The translations under genes were made by a program, and so were the position numbers. Below are positions 1 to 9,265 of a stretch of 64,000 nt of DNA, in pieces. The first letter of the stretch is position 1, and every line of letters starts with the position of its first letter. Origin of the DNA: Archaeoglobus profundus DSM 5631 (GTDB lineage: Archaea; Halobacteriota; Archaeoglobi; Archaeoglobales; Archaeoglobaceae); the NCBI RefSeq assembly GCF_000025285.1, contig NC_013741.1, forward strand, positions 558,001 to 622,000, written 5' to 3'. A model generated the notes under the pieces. It was given only the letters and a program-made list of their open reading frames with translations, was not told where the DNA came from and ran no database searches.

Positions 1-2159
1 GAAGGTCTTACTAGAACTGGATATCCTATCTTCCTCGCAACCTCCTTAGCCTCTTCAACGCTGTGCGCAATCCCGTGCTCGGGCTGAGGTATACCCAGCT
101 CCTCCAGAAGCTTTGAAAACCTCTCTCTATCCTCCGCAAAATCTATTGAATCGACTGAAGTCCCCAAAATCTTAGCTCCGGATTCTTCCAAATCTTTGGC
201 TATGTTCAAGGGCGTTTGTCCTCCGAACTGAACTATCACTCCCTCAGGCTTTTCGTTGTCGTAGATGTTCATGACGTCCTCATGAGTTATGGGCTCGAAG
301 TACAGTCTGTCAGAGGTGTCGTAGTCTGTTGAAACTGTTTCTGGGTTGCAGTTCACCATGATAGTCTCGTAACCCTCTTCTTTCAAGCTAAAGACCGCAT
401 GACAGCAACAGTAGTCGAATTCAATACCCTGCCCTATCCTGTTTGGTCCACTACCTAGAATCATAACTTTCTTTCTCGGAGTTGGTGGAGCATCGTTCTC
501 ATCCTCATAAGTTGAGTAGTAGTAGGGTGTCTTAGCTTCGAACTCTGCGGCACAGGTATCGACCATCTTGAAAACAGCCGAAATTCCCCTCTTCTTTCTA
601 GCCCTTCTAACAGTCCTTTCGTCCGTCTTGAATATGTAAGCGAGCTGGTAATCCGAGAACCCCAAACGCTTTGCTTCCCTCAAAACCTCGTAGGGAACTT
701 TCTCGATGTCGTAGTTGGTCTTCTTAGCCCACTCCTTAAGCTTCTCCTCCATTTCAACTATGTTCTTTATCTTTCTTATAAACCACCTGTCTATCTTCGT
801 TAATTCGTAAATTTCATCGACGGTGAAACCTTTCTTTAAGGCGTAGCGGATGTAGAAAATCCTATCAGCATTCGGTGTTCTCAGCTTTTGAATTATCTCC
901 TCTCTGCTTGGATCCTTATCTTTTCCATCGCAACCCAATCCGTATCTTCCAATTTCCAAGCTCCTTATAGCCTTCTGTAGTGCCTCTTCGAAAGTTCTGC
1001 CTATAGCCATGACTTCTCCAACACTCTTCATCTGAGTGCCCAATGTGGAATCAGCAGTTGGGAACTTGTCGAATGCAAAGCGTGGAATCTTAACTACGAC
1101 GTAATCTATTGTAGGCTCGAAGCTCGCAGGAGTTTCTTTGGTTATGTCGTTTGGAATTTCATCTAGGGTATAACCAACAGCAAGCTTTGCAGCAATTTTC
1201 GCTATCGGAAATCCAGTTGCTTTCGAAGCTAAAGCGGATGATCTACTAACTCTTGGATTCATCTCGATTGCAACTATTCTTCCATTTTCGGGATGGACTG
1301 CGAACTGTATATTACTACCTCCTGTTTCTACTCCAATTGCTCTGATTATCTTAATCGCAGCATCTCTCAATTGCTGATATTCGACATCACTCAGAGTTTG
1401 AGCTGGAGCAACGGTTATACTGTCACCCGTGTGAATCCCCATAGGATCGAAATTCTCAATTGAGCAGATTATCACAACATTATCGGCCAAATCTCTCATT
1501 ACCTCAAGCTCGTACTCCTTCCAGCCGATTACTCCTTCCTCAATTAGCACCTGATGAATTAATGAAAGTTTCAAACCCTTCTCAACTATCTCTCTAAGCT
1601 CCTTCTTGTTATATGCTATACCTCCACCAGTCCCACCTAAGGTGAAAGCTGGCCTTACGACAACGGGGTAGCCGATCTCTTCAGCTATAGCCAAAGCTTC
1701 ATCAACATCTCTAGCGATATCACTTCTAGGCACATCTAAGCCAATTTTGCGCATGCATTCCTTGAAAAGCTCTCTATCTTCAGCCTTCTTTATAGCATCG
1801 AGCTTAGCACCTATTAGCTCGACTCCGTACTCATCAAGCACACCCATCTCACCCAGTTCAACAGCCAAGTTCAAAGCAGTCTGGCCTCCCAGTGTCGGCA
1901 GTAAAGCGTCTGGAGTTTCTCTTTCAATAATCTTTGCAACAACATCTGCAGTTAACGGCTCTATGTAAACTCTGTCGGCCATATCTGGATCTGTCATTAT
2001 AGTAGCTGGATTGGAGTTGACCAAAACGACCTCATAACCTTCCTCTTTCAAAGCCTTGCAGGCCTGACTACCTGAATAATCGAACTCTGCAGCTTGGCCT
2101 ATTACTATCGGCCCACTTCCTATGACCATTATTTTCTTGATATCCCCCCTCTTCGGCAT
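1..2159 (-). CDS. carB: Carbamoyl-phosphate synthase large subunit (3' end outside window)
   Basis: The large subunit makes carbamoyl phosphate from ammonia, bicarbonate and two ATP for pyrimidine and arginine synthesis. The reading frame starts at ATG 2159 ([17 protein letters not shown]) and stays open to base 1, giving about 719 residues of a protein usually near 1,070 long. Visible parts are the N-terminal pre-ATP-grasp and ATP-grasp half, the central oligomerisation region, and the start of the second half ([20 protein letters not shown]). The second ATP-grasp and the allosteric domain lie to the left of the window. It is the last visible gene of the regulator-purE-purC-carA-carB operon, 9 bases after carA, with GGTG just before its start. 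Confidence 0.97.
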   Translation of the reverse strand, partial: MPKRGDIKKIMVIGSGPIVIGQAAEFDYSGSQACKALKEEGYEVVLVNSNPATIMTDPDMADRVYIEPLTADVVAKIIERETPDALLPTLGGQTALNLAVELGEMGVLDEYGVELIGAKLDAIKKAEDRELFKECMRKIGLDVPRSDIARDVDEALAIAEEIGYPVVVRPAFTLGGTGGGIAYNKKELREIVEKGLKLSLIHQVLIEEGVIGWKEYELEVMRDLADNVVIICSIENFDPMGIHTGDSITVAPAQTLSDVEYQQLRDAAIKIIRAIGVETGGSNIQFAVHPENGRIVAIEMNPRVSRSSALASKATGFPIAKIAAKLAVGYTLDEIPNDITKETPASFEPTIDYVVVKIPRFAFDKFPTADSTLGTQMKSVGEVMAIGRTFEEALQKAIRSLEIGRYGLGCDGKDKDPSREEIIQKLRTPNADRIFYIRYALKKGFTVDEIYELTKIDRWFIRKIKNIVEMEEKLKEWAKKTNYDIEKVPYEVLREAKRLGFSDYQLAYIFKTDERTVRRARKKRGISAVFKMVDTCAAEFEAKTPYYYSTYEDENDAPPTPRKKVMILGSGPNRIGQGIEFDYCCCHAVFSLKEEGYETIMVNCNPETVSTDYDTSDRLYFEPITHEDVMNIYDNEKPEGVIVQFGGQTPLNIAKDLEESGAKILGTSVDSIDFAEDRERFSKLLEELGIPQPEHGIAHSVEEAKEVARKIGYPVLVRP

Positions 2160-2168
2160 TTCAACACC

Positions 2169-3245
2169 TCAGAACTCTTTCAACATCTTTACGAACTCGT
2201 CGAAGAAGAAGTACGTGTCGTGTGGACCCGGCCCGGCTTCGGGATGGTACTGAACTGACATTAGAGGTAGCTCCTCATGCCTCAAGCCCTCGACTGTGTA
2301 ATCGTTCAAGTTTATCTGAGTAACCTTCATGCCCTTTGGTAAAGTATTCTCATCGACAGCAAAGTTGTGATTCTGGCTCGATATGAAAACCCTACCAGTT
2401 TCAAAGTCTTTCACAGGCTGATTGCTTCCGTGATGCCCGAACTTAAGCTTGTAAGTCTTTGCACCCATTGCCAGAGCTATAAGCTGATGTCCCAAGCATA
2501 TTCCTGCCATAGGTATCTTCCCTATCAAGCTCTTTACGGTTTCAATAGTCTCCTTAACCCTCGCAGGATCACCTGGCCCATTTGAAACAAAAACTCCATC
2601 AGGATCCATATCTAGGATATCTTTAGCAGGATAGTTGTAGGGAACGAGCGTGATGTTAACTCCTCTCTTCAAGAGTTGTCTGATTATACTCTTCTTGACA
2701 CCACAGTCTATTAGAACGACTTCAAACCTTCCTTTCTCAGCTTCAAATCTCTTTGGCTCTTTTACGCAGACCTTATCGACCAAATCTATATCGCTTATCG
2801 ATGGCTGGGCTCTTGCCCTCTCTATCAATTCTTCTTTATCAACATCCCCAACAGCCAAAGCCGCTTTCATAGTTCCGTATATCCTTATTTTCTTCGTTAG
2901 CATTCTAGTATCAACACCCTCAATCCCCGGAACATCGTACTCTTTGAGAAGTTCGTCTACTGTCATTTCGCTCCTCCAGTTGCTCGGTTCTTTGCAGAGT
3001 TCCCTAACGACGAAGCCCTCCACTTTCACCCCATCACTTTCAAAATCCTCTCTACATACGCCGTAATTTCCTATGAGTGGATAAGTCATCATGAGAATCT
3101 GACCCTTGTAACTAGGATCGGTTAAGGCTTCAACATAACCGGTCATGCTTGTGCAGAATATTATCTCACCTAAGGCATCCCTTTCAGCACCAAAAGCCTT
3201 ACCTTCAACGTAAGTTCCATCCTCCAAAGCCAAAGCTGCTTTCAT
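2169..3245 (-). CDS. carA: Carbamoyl-phosphate synthase small (glutaminase) subunit
   Basis: This subunit hydrolyses glutamine and channels ammonia to CarB. The 358-residue length is normal. The N-terminal CPSase small-chain domain is followed by a class I glutamine amidotransferase domain. The nucleophile Cys250 sits in AGICLGHQ, and His334 and Glu336 in VQYHPEAG complete the triad. The SNGPGDP motif at about 221-227 is also present. The start ATG overlaps the purC stop by 4 bases, so translation is probably coupled. Nothing unusual is seen. Confidence 0.97.
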   Translation of the reverse strand: MKAALALEDGTYVEGKAFGAERDALGEIIFCTSMTGYVEALTDPSYKGQILMMTYPLIGNYGVCREDFESDGVKVEGFVVRELCKEPSNWRSEMTVDELLKEYDVPGIEGVDTRMLTKKIRIYGTMKAALAVGDVDKEELIERARAQPSISDIDLVDKVCVKEPKRFEAEKGRFEVVLIDCGVKKSIIRQLLKRGVNITLVPYNYPAKDILDMDPDGVFVSNGPGDPARVKETIETVKSLIGKIPMAGICLGHQLIALAMGAKTYKLKFGHHGSNQPVKDFETGRVFISSQNHNFAVDENTLPKGMKVTQINLNDYTVEGLRHEELPLMSVQYHPEAGPGPHDTYFFFDEFVKMLKEF

Positions 3246-4249
3246 CTTATCACCTCTTTAATCTCCTTAACTACTTCACCAAGCTTGGGAACGTCGAAGA
3301 ACTTTTTCCCAGTTATCTCATTACACAGAGCCATGTAAAGCTTGGAGGCTAGAATTCTTACATTTTCACTCAACTTCGGAGGTTCTCCGACAATATCTCT
3401 CCAATTGGGTTTGCCTTTAACCTCTTTCAACCTCTCATACCACTCAGTCTTTCTGTAGTATTCTCTCAAAAGTTCTTTGCTGACATCGAATCCCTCATAA
3501 CTAAATCTGCACTCGTCGGGAGTTCCAACTGCATCCACAACAATTATATTTCTAAACTCATCGAGAGCGAATTCTATCTTTCCATCTTCATTCTCAAGCC
3601 CAACTTTCGAAACCTCGGAAGTTATTATTTCATCAACCTTCAACGCAATCTCCTTTAACCTTTCAAACTCTTCATCGCTTAGTCCAGAAATCTCTTTAGC
3701 CTCTCCGTGGCTTAAATACCTATCTACATCTTCAAGCTTCGTGCTGAAGTCTATTATCGGTTTTTCGAGTTTCATTCCCTCTACAATCTCTTTTAAACCA
3801 AAATCTTCTGGTTTAACTTTGCCCTCCTTGATCCTTCTAAGCAGTGAAGAACCTTTGGGAATGCTGTTCCTGTAGATGACTTCCAGAGGGATTAGGAAGT
3901 TGCCTTTAAGCTTTCTAAATACGGAGTAATCGTAACCATTCTTCTTTTCTGGCTTAACAACCCTCGCTAGTTTCACCCTCATGACATTTGTTGGCTTGGA
4001 AATTTCATCAAACCTCTTCACCTTCCCATTCTCAACCAGACCGATGTAATGGGTTTTTATTCCATAATCTTCAAGCTTTTCGAAGAAGTAAGCTGAAATG
4101 AGACATAATGACTCCCCTTTATGCTCTATTAGGTCAGGCATGACTCCATAATCAAAAACGGAATAGCGATCAGAGAATACGAAGTCTGCAAAGCCCATTT
4201 TATCCTCTTTAGGCTCTTCTATAACGATCAAATCTTTTACACTTCCCAT
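3242..4249 (-). CDS. purC: SAICAR synthetase (phosphoribosylaminoimidazole-succinocarboxamide synthase)
   Basis: PurC joins CAIR and aspartate with ATP in step 8 of purine synthesis. The N-terminus carries the family pattern FADFVFSDRYSVFDYG, and the middle has RNSIPKGSSLLRR, where the substrate-binding loop is expected. At 335 residues it is the longer form common in archaea rather than the roughly 240-residue bacterial form. It overlaps the purE 3' end by 13 bases and the carA start by 4. With purE directly before it, two purine steps are joined with carbamoyl phosphate synthesis in one transcription unit. Confidence 0.93.
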   Translation of the reverse strand: MGSVKDLIVIEEPKEDKMGFADFVFSDRYSVFDYGVMPDLIEHKGESLCLISAYFFEKLEDYGIKTHYIGLVENGKVKRFDEISKPTNVMRVKLARVVKPEKKNGYDYSVFRKLKGNFLIPLEVIYRNSIPKGSSLLRRIKEGKVKPEDFGLKEIVEGMKLEKPIIDFSTKLEDVDRYLSHGEAKEISGLSDEEFERLKEIALKVDEIITSEVSKVGLENEDGKIEFALDEFRNIIVVDAVGTPDECRFSYEGFDVSKELLREYYRKTEWYERLKEVKGKPNWRDIVGEPPKLSENVRILASKLYMALCNEITGKKFFDVPKLGEVVKEIKEVIR

Positions 4250-4713
4250 TCCATCACCTCTTTGTCTGCATTCTCAACTTCCATCTTCTTTCTTTCCTGA
4301 TATTCTGCAATCTTTCTTTTTAGATCATCGTATTTGAGTGAAAGAATTTTTACAGCTGCTAAAGCAACGTTTTCAGCCTCCATAACGAGCATGGGTGCAA
4401 CGCCGGAGGGCATTCTTATGCTTGAAAATATATCCACTCCTCCAAATTTATCGCTATAGGGGGGAGCAGCTATAACTGGTTTGGTTGTATTAGCATCTAC
4501 GAATCCGCTCAAGGCGTTACTTCTACCTGCTACGGTTACAAAAACTACATCCTCATGTTCGTACTCTTTTATTATTTTAAGAACTTTTAGGGGTGTCTTA
4601 TGAGCTGAAGCAACTCTCATAACGACGTTCACGCCAAAATCTTTGAGCTTCTTAGCTATCTTGCTCGCATAACCTATATCTGACTTCGAACCCATGATTA
4701 TCACAACTTTCAT
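4237..4713 (-). CDS. purE: AIR carboxylase / N5-CAIR mutase catalytic protein
   Basis: PurE makes CAIR in purine synthesis. The N-terminal GSKSD motif and the downstream SAHKTP and AGRSNALSGFVD segments are family signatures. The open frame extends to 4749, but ATG 4713 is the better start because GGTGATG sits just ahead of it and the product then begins MKVVIIMGSKSD as in the family. That leaves 158 residues. It starts 4 bases after the upstream regulator's stop and overlaps purC. No PurK gene is visible, so whether it uses AIR and CO2 directly (class II) cannot be decided from this window. Confidence 0.93.
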   Translation of the reverse strand: MKVVIIMGSKSDIGYASKIAKKLKDFGVNVVMRVASAHKTPLKVLKIIKEYEHEDVVFVTVAGRSNALSGFVDANTTKPVIAAPPYSDKFGGVDIFSSIRMPSGVAPMLVMEAENVALAAVKILSLKYDDLKRKIAEYQERKKMEVENADKEVMEWEV

Positions 4714-4717
4714 CTCA

Positions 4718-5053
4718 TCACCTTTTGGCCAGCTTGCTTGCAACCGCATTGTAAGCTTTGAGCAATTCTTCCATCTCGGGAATGGATACGTAATATATCT
4801 TCTTCGGAGGGTCGTAAGTATACTCTACAACACCCAAATCGCAAAGCAACTTCAAGTGCTTAGAAGCGTTGTACTCGGCGATACCAACTTTCTCGGCAAT
4901 TTCGCCGACACTAAGCGGACCAGATTTAACGAGCTCTTCAAGGATTCTTCTTCTCGCTCTCGCCCTCAGAGCTCTTGCAAGTTTCTCATCAGGCATTTGC
5001 CAAGTTGGGCAAGTGTGCAGCTTAAAACACTTTTGGTAGAAGATAAGCCCCAT
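4718..5053 (-). CDS. ArsR-like winged-helix regulator heading the pur-car operon
   Basis: This 111-residue protein has a winged-helix DNA-binding domain: RRRILEELVKSGPLSVGEIAEKVG, then a recognition helix around NASKHLKLLCDLGVV and a wing around TYDPPKKIYYV. That pattern fits the ArsR superfamily. The first 20 residues contain two Cys and one His (KCFKLHTC) that could bind a metal or a thiol ligand. The start at 5053 is supported by a TATA-like sequence (TTTATTATC on the minus strand) centred about 28 bases upstream, suggesting a leaderless message. It is the first gene of the operon that continues into purE, purC, carA and carB. Its role as regulator of that operon is inference from position. 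Confidence 0.75.
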   Translation of the reverse strand: MGLIFYQKCFKLHTCPTWQMPDEKLARALRARARRRILEELVKSGPLSVGEIAEKVGIAEYNASKHLKLLCDLGVVEYTYDPPKKIYYVSIPEMEELLKAYNAVASKLAKR

Positions 5054-5059
5054 AGGTCA

Positions 5060-5076
5060 TCATTAGGAGATAATGA
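5060..5076. promoter_or_regulatory. Inverted repeat, candidate operator of the ArsR-like regulator
   Basis: TCATTA-GGAGA-TAATGA is a perfect 6-5-6 inverted repeat. It lies between the minus-strand TATA-like sequence (about 5077-5086) and the regulator start at 5053, covering the expected transcription start. That is where an autorepressor would bind. A separate plus-strand TATA-like box (CTTTAATAAG, about 5087-5096) sits beyond it, 26 bases from the start of the divergent membrane protein. Confidence 0.45.
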
Positions 5077-5118
5077 GATAATAAAGCTTTAATAAGGGAT
5101 AAAATTGTCAATTCTACA

Positions 5119-5862
5119 ATGAGCTTAGCAATAACTAACATTGTTCCAAACATTGTTCCAGCTTTGCTGGGCTTGGTAGCGATTGCACTTTCTGCCGTAG
5201 CTCACTCATCTCTAAGCTCTGAAGAAATAGATGCGAGAATAATTAGTCTTAAGAAATTAGCTACGGCAATACTTCTACTTTTCATAACTTTTGCATACAT
5301 AGGTGTGACTGGTTTCCTAATCGCGTTCTGTGGCATAAATCCGATATACCACTCATTCTACGGACCTTTACTCTTACTTATCGTTGAAGCGGTCATACTG
5401 ACTCAGTTGCTTTATGCATTGAAGTCTGTAGGGGCTCTGAGAATAGGCAAGGAAGCATTCGAGTTCTTGATATATCTCATAGTCTTTCATCTCGCTTTGG
5501 AGGACCTTCATATGCATATAGGAATGTATCTAACTTCAACGGTTGCACGAACAATAGTAATATCCTTAGTCGCCAACACCACACTAATCTTGCTGGGTCT
5601 AGGAGGTTATTTGCTCAAAAAATGTAGGGATTTAATGTTACTAGTCGATGCTATAGATGTCATACCTTCTTTGAAAACAGCATGCTTCGCCCTTGCCCTC
5701 TTCGGTCTTTACGGAATTCACAGACTGTTCGCCCATTCCACCCAGTCCAATTGTCCTCTTTCAGTGTGTGCAACTATCGCTATGATTGTATCAGCAATTC
5801 AACTGTTATATGAGTTGGATAAGAAGTACCTAACGCCGCTCAAAAGGTACAGCAGGATATGA
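5119..5862 (+). CDS. Seven-TM membrane protein of unknown function
   Basis: I do not recognise this 247-residue protein. It has about seven hydrophobic segments, roughly at residues 8-28, 45-70, 80-100, 115-140, 143-168, 185-205 and 215-232. Two histidine-rich spots occur, HLALEDLHMHIGM near 118-130 and GIHRLFAHS near 198-206, which could bind heme or metal. It diverges from the ArsR-like regulator and probably has a leaderless promoter (TATA-like CTTTAATAAG centred 26 bases before the ATG). It has no operon partner. Confidence 0.6.
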   Translation: MSLAITNIVPNIVPALLGLVAIALSAVAHSSLSSEEIDARIISLKKLATAILLLFITFAYIGVTGFLIAFCGINPIYHSFYGPLLLLIVEAVILTQLLYALKSVGALRIGKEAFEFLIYLIVFHLALEDLHMHIGMYLTSTVARTIVISLVANTTLILLGLGGYLLKKCRDLMLLVDAIDVIPSLKTACFALALFGLYGIHRLFAHSTQSNCPLSVCATIAMIVSAIQLLYELDKKYLTPLKRYSRI

Positions 5863-5938
5863 TTAGTTCGCATCCTGCGTTTCCACAAATTTCATCCCTT
5901 CTACTCAAATCCGGAGTTGGGATAGATCAGTTGGGAAA

Positions 5939-6241
5939 CTACTTATCTGGAGTGAAATATCGTGTTTTGAGTTTATTTAGAAGATAAAAAATCATTTCTC
6001 CTTTTTTCTCCTTTTTAATGATTTCCAGCAGTTCACTCTCTTTCGGAACCTTTCCCTGAATGACGACTTCTCCATCAATCCAGACTGCCGGAGTTGCAAT
6101 TACTCCAAGATTTGCTGCTTCATTCATGTCCGTCACGTATTCGAGCTCTGCATCCAACCCTTCCTTATCGATCACTTTCTTCACAATCTTGTATGTTGCC
6201 TTACATCTCGGACAACCAGGCCCAACCACTTTTATTTTCAT
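5939..6241 (-). CDS. Small thioredoxin-like redox protein (MTH895/redox-active disulfide protein 2 type)
   Basis: The N-terminus has a CPRC redox motif (residues 9-12: GPGCPRCKATY) and a thioredoxin-fold pattern ending in the cis-proline segment ATPAVWIDGEVV. The first ~78 residues match the short single-domain family. The C-terminal extension (YYLLNKLKTRYF-like) is unremarkable. The start ATG overlaps the stop of the permease region by 4 bases. Such proteins are often encoded beside UPF0718/ArsP-type permeases, and here it may keep that permease or a metal(loid) substrate reduced. That role is inference. Confidence 0.85.
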   Translation of the reverse strand: MKIKVVGPGCPRCKATYKIVKKVIDKEGLDAELEYVTDMNEAANLGVIATPAVWIDGEVVIQGKVPKESELLEIIKKEKKGEMIFYLLNKLKTRYFTPDK

Positions 6242-7294
6242 GTTGCCACCTCCCCATAGATTGTTCCAGCTAGAGTTGAGAGCATGACTATTGTCATTAT
6301 ATACAAAACCGCTCTTTTAACTCCAAAAAGCCTCCCAATTGCTAACATATTCGGCAAACTCAAACCGGGCCCCGCAAGAAGCAGAGCTAAAGCAGGACCT
6401 TTGCCCATCCCAAGCTTCATGAGTGTATCAACAAAAGGCGCTTCCGTCATCGTAGCAAAGTAGCTTAAAGCCCCAATGATTGCCGCTATAAAGCTCTGTC
6501 TAACTCCCTCCCCACCGAGATAAGTTTCCACTATGTTTGTGGCTTTCAGAACTTCTCCAACAACTCCAACGATGAAAACTCCGACGAGTAACAGTGGAAC
6601 TATTTGTTTAACGAAGAACCAAGTTTCCATCATCCAGTACTTTAGATCCTCCTTCTCGAAGCTTTTTAAAGCATAAATTACCGTTATAAACATTACATTA
6701 AAATCGCAAAAACTTCGACCTTGAAAATGTATGGCCTTCCAACTCCAATATAGTTTGGTAAAAGGAGTGTAGCAACCAAAAGACCAAACAAAATTAAAGC
6801 ATTTCTCTCAACAATCCTACTGGGATTTGCTGAAACAGTTATTTCCTCATGCACGGAAATATTCCTGTCGAAGATGTAATGCAAAACCAGTCCAACAATA
6901 AAAGCTGTCGATACAGCTGCAATTACTCTGGCAACAGCAATCTCTACTCCGAGTACGGCTCCAGTATATGTTAACGCTAAGATGTTAGTCGCTGGAACCA
7001 CCCAGAGTATCATCATTGCTGGTGCAGTAGTATTTGTTCTCTTGAAGATGCCAGATGCTATAGGAATGACAGTACATGAGCATACTGCAAGAAAGAAAGA
7101 TGAAATTATTGCCAAAAAAATGATTTCAGCTTGGATGTTGCCGCTCCGAGATAGTTTATCAAAATAGCCTTATTTATTATCGACATCAACGCTCCTGCAA
7201 TGAGGAAAGCTGGGACTAAGCAGGTTAGCACATGCAGAGCTATATACTCTTTTAAGGCATTTACTCCCGCTGTCACCAGTGTATAAGCATCCAC
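6238..7294 (-). pseudogene. UPF0718-type (ArsP-like) permease split by two -1 frame changes
   Basis: Three consecutive frames together give one family-length permease: 7106-7294 (62 aa, GTG start), 6693-7115 (140 aa) and 6238-6693 (151 aa). The first break is at a run of seven T (minus strand, about 7105-7111), and one extra T would fuse LGAATSKLKSFF to LAVCSCTVIP. The second is a TAATG stop-start at 6691-6695 between the two TM halves. The middle part has the conserved CSC motif and the last part has TMTEAPFVDTLMKLG and GPGLSLPNM. The second junction could be a natural two-subunit split. The first looks like a true frameshift, a sequencing error at the homopolymer, or slippage. The thioredoxin-like gene follows immediately. 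Confidence 0.7.
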
Positions 7295-7388
7295 ATTTTC
7301 AGATTAGAATTTATACTGTATTAAAGACTTTTAGTTTAAAATCTAAACAATTACATTAAAAATTGCAAAGATGATTGTAACCGGTTGT

Positions 7389-8750
7389 TTAACTCTCTAG
7401 AGACTTCTTTCTTACTTCTCCTCTTGCAAGAGATGCAAATATTCCGAAGAAACAGAGTATTGAGAAGATAGCAAAGGATGTGCGTATGCTATCTATCAGT
7501 AGTGGGTAAACTTTGGGAGTAATCGAAACCTTTCCGATGTAAATTGCGAAGACAAGCATAACAATTGCCATGCTGAGCATCTGCCCCACAACACGCATCG
7601 TTGCAAGGGTTGCCGATGCTATTCCATAAAATCTTCTTTCTACGGAACTCATGATCGCATTCGTATTTGGAGAGCTAAACAAAGCGAAACCAAAGCCCAT
7701 TATCATGAGATTTGCCACTATCATCGATATTTCCGTGTTCTCGTCGATCGTTGAGAATATGAGCAGCCCTAATGCTGTTACAGCCATTCCAGCAGATGCT
7801 ACAACTCTCGGCTCTATTCTATCTGAAAGCCAGCCTGCAAATGGAGAAAGTAAAGCCTGAACAACAGGCTGTGCGATCAAAATGAAGCCAGCTTGTTGCG
7901 GAGTTAAAGCTTTAATGTACTGTAAATAAAGACTTAAGAGGTAAGTCACGGCGAAAGTGGCAGCGTAATTCAGTAGTGCTGCGAGGTTTGAAAGTGCAAA
8001 AGTTACGTTTCGCCTGAACAGTCTTATTTCAAGGACGGGATACTCAACTCTACTTTCCCACAGAATGAATGCAACGAGTAAAGCCAATCCAGCAACTATC
8101 AGAGTTATCTCTGACTCTGACACGCCGAGCATTATCAGCACGAGCATTAGACTGTAAATTATCGAACCTACCAAGTCGAACCTTTCTCCCCTTGCATCAG
8201 CCCATTCTGCCTTCAGCTTTAGTGTCGTGAGAAGAGCGATGATGATGCCGAGAGGGACGTTAACGATAAAAACGCTCCTCCATCCGAAGTTTTGGGTTAA
8301 AATACCGCCGAAGAATGGTCCCAAGCTTAAGCCGGTATAGACTGAAGCCACATTTATTCCAAGAACCTTTCCCCTTTCCTGTGGTGAAAAAACAGAAGTT
8401 AAAATTGCTACTCCTGTTGAAAATACCATCGCTCCTCCAATTCCTTGCAGAACTCTAAATGCTATGAGCATTTCTGCAGAAGTGGATAAAGCTGAAAGCA
8501 GTGATCCTGCGGTAAAAATACTCACACCAATAACAAAAATTCTCTTTCTCCCCTTAATATCAGCCAACCTTCCAAACGGAACTAGAAACATGGCAGAAGA
8601 AAGAAGAAATGCAGTAGCTATCCAGTTCAGAGTTATTGCATCCACTTTAAACTCATTGCCGATAGTTGGAAGCGCTACGTTCACTGAAGATAGGGTGAAG
8701 GGAGTAAGGAAAGATGTGAGAGTTACAGCTATCAGCGCGGCCCTTCTCAA
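7389..8750 (-). CDS. MFS drug exporter, DHA2 (EmrB/QacA) type
   Basis: This 453-residue, about 14-TM transporter has family motifs: LNWIATAFLLSSA in TM2, the loop GRLADIKGRKR, and motif C-like GLSLGPFFGGIL in TM5. DHA2 members export cationic or amphipathic drugs by proton antiport. It starts at TTG 8750 with AGGTGA five bases ahead. The MarR-type gene lies 88 bases upstream on the same strand, the usual layout for a repressor and its exporter. The substrate is unknown. Confidence 0.88.
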   Translation of the reverse strand: MRRAALIAVTLTSFLTPFTLSSVNVALPTIGNEFKVDAITLNWIATAFLLSSAMFLVPFGRLADIKGRKRIFVIGVSIFTAGSLLSALSTSAEMLIAFRVLQGIGGAMVFSTGVAILTSVFSPQERGKVLGINVASVYTGLSLGPFFGGILTQNFGWRSVFIVNVPLGIIIALLTTLKLKAEWADARGERFDLVGSIIYSLMLVLIMLGVSESEITLIVAGLALLVAFILWESRVEYPVLEIRLFRRNVTFALSNLAALLNYAATFAVTYLLSLYLQYIKALTPQQAGFILIAQPVVQALLSPFAGWLSDRIEPRVVASAGMAVTALGLLIFSTIDENTEISMIVANLMIMGFGFALFSSPNTNAIMSSVERRFYGIASATLATMRVVGQMLSMAIVMLVFAIYIGKVSITPKVYPLLIDSIRTSFAIFSILCFFGIFASLARGEVRKKSLES

Positions 8751-8838
8751 ACTCTCACCTCTACCGCCAGATCTTCGGGATTTCTAACGGTGAAAGTTTC
8801 CAAACGAAAGCGAGAACGAGTTAGAAGTACGATACTCC

Positions 8839-9246
8839 TCATTTCACCACCTGCTCAATGTTTTTCAGCATTCTCTCTAGCAAATTCTTCAGGTTCTTCA
8901 TTTCTTCTTCACTGAAGTCTTTGAGAAGAATTTTGTTAATTTCTGAAGCAATCTTTTCAAATTTTTTCATTACAGCCATACCTTCGTCCGTTAACTCTAT
9001 CTGGTACTTTCTTCCTACTCTTCTTCTCGTTATCAACCTCTTCTTCTCCAGTCTTCTCAAAGCTTTTGAAACAGTCCCCTTGCTCAATCCAGTTTCTTCG
9101 ATAATCTCTTTTTGAGTTACTGGACTCTTGTAGTAAGCAATTTTAAGACATTTAAACCCAAGAAAAGTCAGTTCTCCAGATAAATTCTTCATTACGAACT
9201 TCTTCATATTTTGGAGTATCATGAACAAAGTTTTCCCTATGTCCAT
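8839..9246 (-). CDS. MarR-family transcriptional regulator
   Basis: The 135-residue protein has a central winged helix, SPVTQKEIIEETGLSKGTVSKALRRLEKKRLI, then the wing RRVGRKYQIELTDEG, and ends in a long dimerisation helix pair. This is the MarR layout. The ATG at 9246 has a TATA-like box (TTTATAC, minus strand, 9272-9278) about 28 bases upstream and no Shine-Dalgarno site, so it is probably leaderless. It likely represses itself and the MFS exporter that follows, because a palindrome sits over its start site. Confidence 0.88.
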   Translation of the reverse strand: MDIGKTLFMILQNMKKFVMKNLSGELTFLGFKCLKIAYYKSPVTQKEIIEETGLSKGTVSKALRRLEKKRLITRRRVGRKYQIELTDEGMAVMKKFEKIASEINKILLKDFSEEEMKNLKNLLERMLKNIEQVVK

Positions 9247-9247
9247 T

Positions 9248-9265
9248 AAGTTTCATACGAAACTT
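9248..9265. promoter_or_regulatory. Perfect 7-4-7 inverted repeat over the MarR gene start, candidate operator
   Basis: AAGTTTC-ATAC-GAAACTT is a perfect inverted repeat of 18 bp between the TATA-like box (9272-9278) and the ATG at 9246. Size and position fit a MarR dimer site that would block initiation. Binding by the neighbouring MarR protein is inference. Confidence 0.5.

Noticed and set aside
4694-5092. 132-codon plus-strand frame opposite the ArsR-like gene
   Set aside because: It is antisense to a recognisable winged-helix protein and its translation has no family pattern.
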